Part shown: positions 15,476-21,821 of the stretch, piece after piece
How positions within the stretch are numbered: position 1 is the stretch's first letter
Layout: the number at the start of each line of letters is the position of its first letter
Origin: an uncultured Lautropia sp.
GTDB taxonomy: Bacteria; Pseudomonadota; Gammaproteobacteria; Burkholderiales; Burkholderiaceae_E
DNA length: 21,821 nucleotides
NCBI GenBank assembly: GCA_938046755.1
Contig: CALIXC010000190.1
Coordinates: 1 to 21,821, forward strand
Direction: 5' to 3'
Made by a program: the position numbers and the translations under genes
The notes under the pieces: model-generated
The model's database searches: none
Told to the model about the DNA's origin: nothing
Seen by the model: only the letters and a program-made list of their open reading frames with translations

Positions 15476-15490
15476 TGTCCGGACCGGACA
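15476..15490. promoter_or_regulatory. 15-bp perfect palindrome (possible operator)
   Basis: TGTCCGGACCGGACA: 7-base arms around a central A, located 26 bases upstream of the 60-residue membrane peptide gene and within a 272-base gap (15451-15722) otherwise without recognisable features. The symmetry and spacing resemble a binding site for a dimeric regulator, but only one copy is seen. Confidence 0.35.
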
Positions 15491-15722
15491 GCCCCTTGTA
15501 TTCGATTCACCCGGGAAACCCATTGTTTCAGATTGCAGACAAGGGCATCGTACCGATGTCGCCTCCCGCCATCCGGGCCCGGCCGACGATCGACCAGCCT
15601 CGCCCCCTGGACGGCAAACCGGCCGGATGCCGCAACCGCCGCAACCGCTGGATACGCCGGGCAGCGTCGTGCCGCTCGGTGGGGAACAGCGCCCCATCCC
15701 CACACCCTGCCCCGAGGCAGCC

Positions 15723-16940
15723 TCACTCCTTGGTGCCCTTGGGCGAACGCTGCATGAAATAGTGGTTGTAGGCCATGCGCCGGTCAGCGGTCGCATCCGT
15801 ATACCACCCCACGCAACGCTGGGCGTAGCGACGCATCGAATCCAGTACCCGTGCAAACACCGGGTCGCCATTGCTGTTGCGCACTGTCACCCGGTCCCAA
15901 GCCTGCAGCTGGGCGCGCAGCACCGACTCGGGTGTCTTGTAGAAGCGCACGCCCTGCACCTCGCGCATCTCGATGTAATGCGTGGCGCCCTGATTGATCT
16001 GTTGCCCGATCAGCGTGGCCGTCACGGCCTGCGTGGCCTGCTCCACCATGGCCTGCCAGGCGGGCGGCAGCGCGGCCCAGCGCTCGGCATTGATCAGCAG
16101 CTCGGTCTGCTCGGCCACCTGGTGATGGCTCTGCAGCATGCACACCTTCAGCACGTCGGGCAGACCCAGCGCACGGTCACCGGAGAGCGTGCTGAACTCG
16201 GCCGCCTCGATCTCGCCCCGGCGCAAGGCCGGGATGATCTCGTCGATGGGCAGCTGAAAGACGGTCGCCCCCAGCTCCTGATAGATCTGCGCGGCCAGCC
16301 CCCCGGCATGAAAACGCATGCCGTTCAGATCCTCCACCCGCGCGATGGGACGCTTGAACCAGCCGAAGGCCGGCGTGGGCAGCGCCCCGTACAGCAGCGA
16401 ATGCACCTTCAGGCCGGACGCTGCGTAGATTTCCTGCAGCAGTGCCTCACCACCGCCGTACCGATGCCAGGACAGCAACGTCAGCGCGTCCATGCCGAAC
16501 GCGGGCCCGCTGCCCCAGAGCCCGATCGACGGCTGGCGAAGACTGTCGAGCGTGAGCGTGCGGTGGCAGGCATCCAGCCGCCCACCGGAAACGGCCTCGG
16601 CCAGCGCATCGGTGGGAACCGCCTTGCCGGCTGGCAGAATCTCCAGCTGCAGCCGCCCCTCGGTCAGCATGCCCAGCACGTCGGCCAGCGTCGTGATGTA
16701 GACGTGAAAATCATCCTCCAGCGACCAGGCCGTCTGGCAGCGCCAGACCACCGGCTCCTGGGTCGGCATCGTGCCCTGGCAGGCAGCCGCACGACTGCGC
16801 GCCAGAGCCGGGGACGACAGCGCCAGTGCCGCCATGCCGGCGGCACCGACACCGGCGCCCTTCAGGATCTGCCGCCGTCCCGGCACACTGCCCTCGGGAA
16901 CGGCATCCCGGGAACGTGGCATGACCTGATCCTGCTTCAT
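15723..16940 (-). CDS. TRAP transporter solute-binding protein, DctP family (orphan)
   Basis: A 405-residue exported substrate-binding protein. The N-terminus has a Tat signal (GRRQILKGAGVGAAGMAALAL...ALA). The mature part matches the DctP family: WSLEDDFHVYITTLADVL, SGGRLDACH, then WFKRPIARVEDLNGMRFHAGG with the conserved ligand-carboxylate arginine (MRF), and LGATVFQLPIDEIIPALRRGEIEAAEF. The overall type resembles TRAP binding proteins annotated for mannitol/chloroaromatic compounds or keto acids, but the ligand is not deducible. No DctQ or DctM membrane genes are adjacent, so it must share a permease encoded elsewhere. An alternative start at 16922 has AGG close upstream. It follows the 285-residue secreted-protein gene by 51 bases on the same strand and may be co-transcribed with it. 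Confidence 0.85.
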   Translation of the reverse strand: MKQDQVMPRSRDAVPEGSVPGRRQILKGAGVGAAGMAALALSSPALARSRAAACQGTMPTQEPVVWRCQTAWSLEDDFHVYITTLADVLGMLTEGRLQLEILPAGKAVPTDALAEAVSGGRLDACHRTLTLDSLRQPSIGLWGSGPAFGMDALTLLSWHRYGGGEALLQEIYAASGLKVHSLLYGALPTPAFGWFKRPIARVEDLNGMRFHAGGLAAQIYQELGATVFQLPIDEIIPALRRGEIEAAEFSTLSGDRALGLPDVLKVCMLQSHHQVAEQTELLINAERWAALPPAWQAMVEQATQAVTATLIGQQINQGATHYIEMREVQGVRFYKTPESVLRAQLQAWDRVTVRNSNGDPVFARVLDSMRRYAQRCVGWYTDATADRRMAYNHYFMQRSPKGTKE

Positions 16941-16991
16941 GGCATCGGCACCTGCTGGAGAATCCTGTACATCATCGTGTCCGATCGCCGA

Positions 16992-17849
16992 TCAGCGCAC
17001 GTCACGACGCCAGTACACGTGGCCGCTCTCGCCGTGGTAGTACTCGCGGTCGTCATCGATGAAGACGCCACGATCCACCAGCGGCTGACCGACCTGCCAG
17101 CCCGACGGCACCTGCCAGGTCTGGCAGTACAGACGGCCCAGCGTGGGCAGCGCATAGTTCCAGCACAGCTGGGCCTCGTTCTCGCCCTCGCCCCGGCGCA
17201 GCATCAGCTGCACGAAGGACTCGTCGTTGCGCCACTGCTGCAGCACCTTGCCGAACGGCACCTCCTCGTCCTTGCGGACGCGATAGGCACTGTGCGTGGT
17301 CAGCATCAGCGAGCTGGTGGCGGCCGGCGCCGGCGACCAGAACTGCGTGCCGTACTGGAAGCCCACGTTGGTCGAGAGCATCGTGCGCGTGGCCAGCCAG
17401 TTGCCCAGAACCACATTGTTGGGCCCCTCGGCCAGATAGGTCAGCACCCACAGGTCGCGGAACGGCTTCGTGGCCTGCGTGCTCAGCTTGTTGTCGTTCT
17501 GGACCTGATGGCGCTGGTCGTAGCGGAACGTGCCCGACAGCGACGCATAGCGCTCGGCCACGTTGTAGAGCGGCGGCATCGTCGGATTGGACGGACGCGA
17601 ATAGCGCGTCACGCCACTGCGGGCATTGACCGGCGGAACCGCCACATCGTTCGTGGCCGAACCCTTTTCACCGCTCACCGCGTCGGCATGGCTGCTGGCG
17701 CTGCCTGCGCTCTGATCCAGCATCGTGGCCAGCACCGCACCGCTCACGCCGGTATTGCTGAACGGTGCCACCGCCTGCGCCTGGACATTGCCAGCCAGCA
17801 CGGCCAGTGCAGCAGCCGTCACCCACCCTTTCTTGCTCATCTTGAACAT
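16992..17849 (-). CDS. Secreted protein of a local paralogous family (MLDQ box / CWN-YC box), Sec signal
   Basis: A 285-residue exported protein that I cannot assign to a named family. The signal peptide MFKMSKKGWVTAAALAVLAG ends near AQA, with no lipobox cysteine. Right after it come the family N-box GVSGAVLATMLDQ (residues ~34-46), a variable middle, the segment VPFGKVLQQWRNDESFVQLML, and the C-terminal box: CWNYALPTLGRLYC (C229, C242), then TWQVPSGWQVGQPL and an Asp/Gly/Tyr-rich end. These are the only two cysteines of the mature protein, so a disulfide is likely. The start at 17849 is chosen for AGGGA eight bases upstream. It is 26 bases downstream of the 374-residue paralogue and upstream of the TRAP binding protein. 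Function unknown. Confidence 0.8.
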   Translation of the reverse strand: MFKMSKKGWVTAAALAVLAGNVQAQAVAPFSNTGVSGAVLATMLDQSAGSASSHADAVSGEKGSATNDVAVPPVNARSGVTRYSRPSNPTMPPLYNVAERYASLSGTFRYDQRHQVQNDNKLSTQATKPFRDLWVLTYLAEGPNNVVLGNWLATRTMLSTNVGFQYGTQFWSPAPAATSSLMLTTHSAYRVRKDEEVPFGKVLQQWRNDESFVQLMLRRGEGENEAQLCWNYALPTLGRLYCQTWQVPSGWQVGQPLVDRGVFIDDDREYYHGESGHVYWRRDVR

Positions 17850-17875
17850 GTGTGTATCCCTGATCCGTGTGTTGA

Positions 17876-19000
17876 TCACTGAGCGGCCGAAAGCTGCTGC
17901 CAGTACAGATTGCCCGAACCGCCCTGCGGCTCGCGGTTGTCATTGACGAAGTTGCCACCGTTCTGCAGCACGCTGCCTGCAATCCAGCCGGCCGGCACCT
18001 GCCATGCCTGGCAGTAGGTGCGCTTGAGCTTGGGCAGCCAGAAGTTCCAGCACAGCTGCGGCTGGCTGCTGCTGCCGTTCTTCAGCAGCCACAGCTGCAC
18101 GTAGGTATTGTCGGCGCTCCACTGCTGGATCATGCTGCCGTAGGGCACCAGCTGATCCTTGCGCGCCGCAAAGCCGATGGGCGCATACAGGTTGCTCTGA
18201 TGGAAGGCGATGCGCGAATCGCCCGGCTGCACCGTCACGCCCGGCACCCCGGCACGGCTGAACGTGCCATTGGCGCGCTTTTCCGGCGTCCACGACAGCA
18301 CATGCAGCATGCCGCCCACCGAGACGCTGTTCTCGTCGGTGGACACCGCGGTATTCATGTTGAACTCGCCGAACGGCGTGGTAGCCTGCGCGCTGGCGCG
18401 ACTCAGGTTCTGCACCCGCATGTACATCTGCAGCTGCTGGCGGCTGCTGGCTGCACGGTACTGCCCATCCACGTAGTTGTCGGGCGTCAGGCTGTAGCCC
18501 GCCGTCACGAACGGCAGCGCCGCATCGTTCACCTGGCCGGCATTGCGGGCCGTCACCGGAACCAGCATCGTGCGGTCGGTCGGGCCGATCTCGTCCAGAC
18601 GATTGCCCACCCGCTGATCCAGCATGGCCGACAGCAGCGCGCCGCTCACACCCGACACCGAGTACGGCGACACTGCCTTCACGGCATGTGTCGAGGTCGA
18701 TGAAACCGACACCTCGGTCTGACCCGGCACGGACGCCTGCAGCTCATGACCAGCTGCCCGCTCCACGTTCGCCTGCAGTTCGGCTGCATCGGCATCCGTA
18801 CCGCCGGCTGCCTTCACCACAGCCGCCAGCGTTGCAGCCTCGGCCGCCTCACCCGTGAAGGCGGCCAGCTGGGTCGAACGGCCCTCCACAGCCTTGGTCG
18901 ACGACGTGCCCATGCCGGCATCGGCAACATCACCGCCACCACAGCCCGCCAGCAACGCCAGCAGCGCTGCCCCCATCGTGAATTGATTGCACTTGCTCAT
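17876..19000 (-). CDS. Lipoprotein of the same paralogous family (374 aa)
   Basis: A 374-residue predicted lipoprotein. Start at 19000 is supported by AAGGA six bases upstream; the frame stays open to 19054. The lipobox LLAGC places the lipidated Cys at residue 20, followed by GGGD with no Asp at +2, suggesting outer-membrane sorting. Residues ~30-110 are a low-complexity Ala/Thr/Val/Glu-rich spacer. The N-box GVSGALLSAMLDQ is at ~117-129. The middle domain is beta-rich by appearance and contains VPYGSMIQQWSADNTYVQLWL. The C-box is CWNFWLPKLKRTYC (C317, C330), then AWQVPAGWIAGSVL and NDNREPQGGSGNLYW. Apart from Cys4 in the signal and the lipid Cys, these are the only cysteines. It is the first gene of a likely operon with the 285-residue paralogue and the TRAP binding protein. 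Confidence 0.82.
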   Translation of the reverse strand: MSKCNQFTMGAALLALLAGCGGGDVADAGMGTSSTKAVEGRSTQLAAFTGEAAEAATLAAVVKAAGGTDADAAELQANVERAAGHELQASVPGQTEVSVSSTSTHAVKAVSPYSVSGVSGALLSAMLDQRVGNRLDEIGPTDRTMLVPVTARNAGQVNDAALPFVTAGYSLTPDNYVDGQYRAASSRQQLQMYMRVQNLSRASAQATTPFGEFNMNTAVSTDENSVSVGGMLHVLSWTPEKRANGTFSRAGVPGVTVQPGDSRIAFHQSNLYAPIGFAARKDQLVPYGSMIQQWSADNTYVQLWLLKNGSSSQPQLCWNFWLPKLKRTYCQAWQVPAGWIAGSVLQNGGNFVNDNREPQGGSGNLYWQQLSAAQ

Positions 19001-19551
19001 CTTTTTCCTTCTACCCGGTTGAAAAGGAACTACAGAAACACGTCGTCGCGTCACGCAGCACCCACCCCTGGCGGACAGACACTGCCGGCGAAGGCAGAAA
19101 CCTTAACCAACCCGCCACCGGCGGCCAACTTCGGGGCGACGAACGGTACCCGAACGCTCGCCCTTTCGGCCTGCATCACGAAGTCGCCGCCACAGCAGTG
19201 TCATAAAGCAACACCCCGACTTGCGCCCGCCTGCTCTCGCTTTCGCCCCTCATGCACGACGCCTGCCCCACGTCCGCCTTTTCCCGACCGGCGGTTCCCC
19301 GGAGTGCCAGAAAAGTCACACCCCGGCCATTCATTCGCCCTCATCAGCCACTCGTCTTCATCCAGATGTGACCAATTGCCGCGCCCGGTTCGGGATCAGC
19401 CCCTACGATGCACGGCACTGACAGCCCGACGAAAGGTCACCGACTCGACCTTCCCGCGCTGTCCCGATCCAGAAGCTCTCGATCACTGCCTTCCCCTTCC
19501 CCTCACGCCGGTTGCTGCTGGCGCTGGCCCTTCGGAACACAGGTGCACACC
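19001..19551. other. Divergent intergenic region between paralogous lipoprotein genes (551 bp)
   Basis: This gap separates the minus-strand and plus-strand paralogue pairs and should hold two divergent promoters. Apart from the AAGGA ribosome binding site of the left gene and an AGG before the right gene's ATG, I see no convincing -35/-10 pair, no long inverted repeat and no RNA gene. The base composition is slightly less GC-biased than the coding regions, and no coding frame looks real. Confidence 0.6.
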
Positions 19552-20568
19552 ATGTCGATCAACACCCGCAAACTGCAAATCAGCGCTGCCGTCATGCTGC
19601 TTCTGGCCGGCTGCGGTGGCGGCAGCAACGGCAGCTCCGAGCCCCTGGCCACCAACACGCCTGCTGCCGCAAACAGCACGACCACGGTGAACAGCATCGC
19701 TGCTGCCCAGCCCGCGCCCTCGCAGCCGGCTACCACCGTCTCGCACCCGAGCACGCAAACCGTCGCACAACCGGCCGCCCCGACGGCTCCCCGCACGGAT
19801 GCGTCCCTCAACAGCGCCCAGGTCACGCCGACCCAGCCGGCTGTCCAGCACCCGGCCTCCGCCATCTCGGCCACCGGCATCACCGGCGCCGTGCTGGCCA
19901 CCATGCTGGACCAGCGCAGCACCGACGTGGGTGATGACGAACACGCAGCCCACGCCTACCCGGCCACGCTGGAAGGCCGGATCCTGGACGGCGCTGCCGC
20001 CCCGGTCGTGCAGTCGGTCCAGATCCGCAGCACCCCCTACGCCGGTGAAGGCCAGCGTCCGGGCGCCGGCGGCAGCTACACCCCGGCCACGGGCAGCTAC
20101 ACCTACACCACCTTCAACGGCACCAAGGTCAGCGACGGCACCAACCCGCATTTCGAGGTCAACTCGATCGGCATGGACCTGGAAGTGACCAACACCGAGC
20201 ACGCCGTCACGCTGGCCACCCATCTGGTGGCCCTGGACGAAAACGGTGGCAACTACCTGGAAGGCCCGACCTACACCGGCGCGGGGGCCACCATCGGCAA
20301 GTCGGACGCGATCCACTTTGGCAGTGTCGTGGCCGAATGGAAGAACGGCGCCCACAATGTGCAGCTGCTGGTGAACCGCGTGGCCGATGACCAGGCTGCC
20401 CTGTGCTGGAACTACCACCTGCCCGACACCAACCGCCTGTACTGCAACAAGTGGACCGTGCCCCACGGCTGGAAGGAAGGTCAGCCCCTGGTCAAGGCCG
20501 GCCACTACCTGGTGGAAGTGCGCGATGGCAACACGACCTACTGGCACACCCGGAAGCAGGGCCAGTAA
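19552..20568 (+). CDS. Lipoprotein of the same paralogous family (338 aa)
   Basis: A 338-residue predicted lipoprotein. MSINTRKLQISAAVMLLLAG precedes Cys21; the leader is nearly identical to that of the next gene downstream, indicating a recent duplication. A ~85-residue Ala/Thr/Pro/Ser spacer follows. The N-box GITGAVLATMLDQ is at ~109-121. The middle contains repeated Tyr/Gly segments (GGSYTPATGSYTYTTF) and SIGMDLEVTNTEHAVTL. The C-box is CWNYHLPDTNRLYC (C285, C298), followed by KWTVPHGWKEGQPLVKAG and TTYWHTRKQGQ. The ATG at 19552 is chosen because it starts the signal peptide directly; the frame is open further upstream but without a signal. It ends in front of a strong intrinsic terminator. 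Function unknown. Confidence 0.82.
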   Translation: MSINTRKLQISAAVMLLLAGCGGGSNGSSEPLATNTPAAANSTTTVNSIAAAQPAPSQPATTVSHPSTQTVAQPAAPTAPRTDASLNSAQVTPTQPAVQHPASAISATGITGAVLATMLDQRSTDVGDDEHAAHAYPATLEGRILDGAAAPVVQSVQIRSTPYAGEGQRPGAGGSYTPATGSYTYTTFNGTKVSDGTNPHFEVNSIGMDLEVTNTEHAVTLATHLVALDENGGNYLEGPTYTGAGATIGKSDAIHFGSVVAEWKNGAHNVQLLVNRVADDQAALCWNYHLPDTNRLYCNKWTVPHGWKEGQPLVKAGHYLVEVRDGNTTYWHTRKQGQ

Positions 20569-20653
20569 GACCTTGCAGCGACGCTGACAGGTCAGAGAAC
20601 GGTCGACTGCCCCCACGCCAACCGCTCTCTGAGCACTACGACGACCAACGCCG

Positions 20654-20687
20654 AAACCGCCAGCCCGCGCTGGCGGTTTTCTTTTTT
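20654..20687 (+). terminator. Rho-independent terminator
   Basis: An 11-pair perfect stem, AAACCGCCAGC (20654-20664) and GCTGGCGGTTT (20669-20679), has a 4-nt loop and is followed by T, C and six T. It lies 85 bases after the stop of the 338-residue lipoprotein gene and should end that transcript, so the next paralogue needs its own promoter. Confidence 0.92.
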
Positions 20688-20696
20688 GTATCTGCC

Positions 20697-20728
20697 GTGC
20701 AACACAAGAACATCAAATTATGTTGCAC
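20697..20728. promoter_or_regulatory. Inverted repeat upstream of the last lipoprotein gene (possible operator)
   Basis: GTGCAACA (20697-20704) and TGTTGCAC (20721-20728) form a perfect 8-base inverted repeat with a 16-base AT-rich spacer. It sits between the terminator and the next gene, in the most AT-rich stretch of the window, where a promoter is expected (TATTAA at 20762-20767 is a possible -10). It has no T-run, so it is not a terminator. Confidence 0.4.
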
Positions 20729-20841
20729 ATCGACATGAGTGAATCAAAGTGTGAATTCGGCTATTAAACTCGCCGCTTTCGCATTATGAACAGCCCTTGG
20801 TCGCCTCCTGTGGACCGCAGGGCAGCCCATCGAGGTAGATC

Positions 20842-21821
20842 ATGTCGACGACAAACAACAGACTTCAGATCAGTGCAGCCGTGCTGCTTCTCCTGGCAGG
20901 TTGCGGCGGTGGAGGCGGCGGCAGCGAAGCACCCAAGGCCGTCTCGGCCAGCCCGTCGGCGACGACGACGGCTACCAACGTAGCAGCTACAAACACCGCT
21001 GCTCAGCGTGCGGCTGAACAGGCTGCCACCCAGGCCAACGCAGCCCGAAGCGCCGCCAACCAAGCCGCCGCTGCGCTGCAGGCAGCCCAGGCTGCGGCTC
21101 AGGAAGCCAACGCCAAGCGTGCCGAAGCCGAGGCCGCCAACAAGCGTGCAGCAGAGGCGGAGGCCTCACTCCAGAAGGCCACCGCCGAGCGCAGGGCTGC
21201 GGAAGAGGCCCTGGCCAAGGCTGCTCGTGAAAATGCCGCTCGCAAGCAGGCTGAAGCTGCAGCTGCCGCCAAGGCCAAGGAAGAAGCCGACGCCAAAGCC
21301 AAGGCAGAAGAAGAAAAGGCCAAGGAAGAAGCCGAGGCCAAAGCCAAAGCAGAGGCAGAAGCCAAAGCCAAAGAAGAAGAGGCCCGTCAGGCAGCCGAAC
21401 AGAATGCCGTGCCTGCCAGCTCTGGCAACGGCGTAAGTGGCCTGCTGCTGGCCACCATGCTGGATCAGGCCATGACCACCAGCCGAGCCCAAGAGTCCGA
21501 TGTCGTAGCCCTGCCGGCCGAAGGCACCAACGGCGAGTTTCTGGAGGATGCTGACGCGCCGACCATCAATGCGGCGCAGTACACCGATCCGAGCAACTAC
21601 GTGGGCGGCGGCCAGGGACGGGCGGGCAACTATCAGCCGGCCAACGGCACGTACTACTATCACCTGTTCAATGGTGGCGTGGACAAGCCCGGAAAAGATG
21701 CTGCCTTCAAGATGAACACTGTCGGCATCAAGCTGAAAGTCGAAGCGACGACTGACAAGGTGGAACTGGATAATGAGCTACAGGTCAGCGACGCCATCGG
21801 TGAAAGCAGCATCGAAGCCGC
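20842..21821 (+). CDS. Lipoprotein of the same family with TolA-like coiled-coil spacer (partial, C-terminus beyond window)
   Basis: The first ~326 residues of a predicted lipoprotein running off the right edge. GAGG lies six bases before the ATG. MSTTNNRLQISAAVLLLLAG precedes Cys21, followed by six glycines. Residues ~50-190 are an Ala/Lys/Glu/Gln-rich, almost proline-free stretch resembling the long helical domain of TolA: many AEAKAKAEEE-like units and few hydrophobic positions other than Ala. The N-box GVSGLLLATMLDQ follows at ~197-209. The next segment, GRAGNYQPANGTYYYHLFNGG and VGIKLKVEATTDKVEL, aligns with the middle of the 338-residue paralogue. The C-terminal CWN...YC box is not reached. 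The long helical spacer could hold the domain away from the membrane, possibly across the periplasm or off the cell surface. Function unknown. Confidence 0.82.
   Translation, partial: MSTTNNRLQISAAVLLLLAGCGGGGGGSEAPKAVSASPSATTTATNVAATNTAAQRAAEQAATQANAARSAANQAAAALQAAQAAAQEANAKRAEAEAANKRAAEAEASLQKATAERRAAEEALAKAARENAARKQAEAAAAAKAKEEADAKAKAEEEKAKEEAEAKAKAEAEAKAKEEEARQAAEQNAVPASSGNGVSGLLLATMLDQAMTTSRAQESDVVALPAEGTNGEFLEDADAPTINAAQYTDPSNYVGGGQGRAGNYQPANGTYYYHLFNGGVDKPGKDAAFKMNTVGIKLKVEATTDKVELDNELQVSDAIGESSIEA

Noticed and set aside
15495..15525. tRNA T-arm-like string (TTCGATTC)
   Set aside because: The flanking bases do not form the T stem and no acceptor, D or anticodon arms can be built around it.
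15451..15726. 91-codon Arg-rich minus-strand frame downstream of the TRAP gene
   Set aside because: No ribosome binding site, no hydrophobic or structural pattern, and the composition is typical of a non-coding GC-rich frame.
13003..15762. 919-codon plus-strand open frame
   Set aside because: It is the antisense shadow of ppiD and DUF1178, caused by high GC at third positions. It shows low-complexity Leu/Gly/His composition and no domain.
15627..17882. 751-codon plus-strand open frame
   Set aside because: It is antisense to the TRAP binding protein and the 285-residue secreted protein, both of which have clear signal peptides and motifs.
21099..21371. Repetitive stretch looking like a tandem DNA repeat, with an Ala/Ser/Leu open frame on the minus strand
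   Set aside because: It is codon-level repetition from the Ala/Lys/Glu coiled coil of the plus-strand lipoprotein. The units are irregular, with no fixed period or spacer, so it is not a CRISPR or minisatellite.

Overview
The window is GC-rich, densely packed bacterial chromosome. Gene content suggests a betaproteobacterium of the order Burkholderiales: a dapC-type succinyldiaminopimelate aminotransferase, dapD, a PilU-like ATPase, YffB, a PrmB with an N-terminal extension, a YheS-type ABC-F protein, a DUF1178 protein and PpiD. A Lautropia-like organism is my guess from overall impression and is not proven.

Left end (1-1810, minus strand): a Tat-exported flavoprotein of the FccB/SoxF sulfide dehydrogenase family overlaps by 4 bases a YeeE/YedE-type sulfur transporter that runs off the window. 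Divergent from it is dapC (2063-3295). A block follows that looks like a DNA-alkylation-repair insertion between dapC and dapD: an SDR oxidoreductase, an Ada-type methyltransferase/AraC regulator lacking the usual N-terminal sensor domain, and, facing them, an AlkA-like glycosylase that overlaps a small four-helix membrane protein.

Middle (6449-13170): dapD has a long inverted repeat in its leader. Then come a PilU-like retraction ATPase with a roughly 215-residue low-complexity tail, yffB (overlapping pilU by 4 bases), prmB and a yheS-like ABC-F gene. No dapE lies in this stretch. The ABC-F gene converges on a ppiD-DUF1178 pair. The DUF1178 gene appears to start at a CTG codon with a perfect GGAGG Shine-Dalgarno sequence.

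Right end (15268-21821): a 60-residue membrane peptide, an orphan Tat-exported TRAP-type solute-binding protein, and then the most unusual content. Four genes, two on each strand, encode exported proteins I cannot assign to a known family. Three have lipoprotein signals and one has a Sec signal. All share a short box ending in MLDQ near the start of the mature domain. The three complete ones end in a C-terminal box with the pattern C-W-N-[YF]-x-L-P-x3-R-x-Y-C, followed by a conserved Trp/Gly-rich tail. The spacers between the lipid anchor and the shared domain differ completely, from almost nothing to a TolA-like Ala/Lys/Glu coiled coil. The two minus-strand members appear to form an operon with the TRAP binding protein. 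A strong intrinsic terminator separates the two plus-strand members.

I saw no rRNA, tRNA, CRISPR array, insertion sequence or phage gene.
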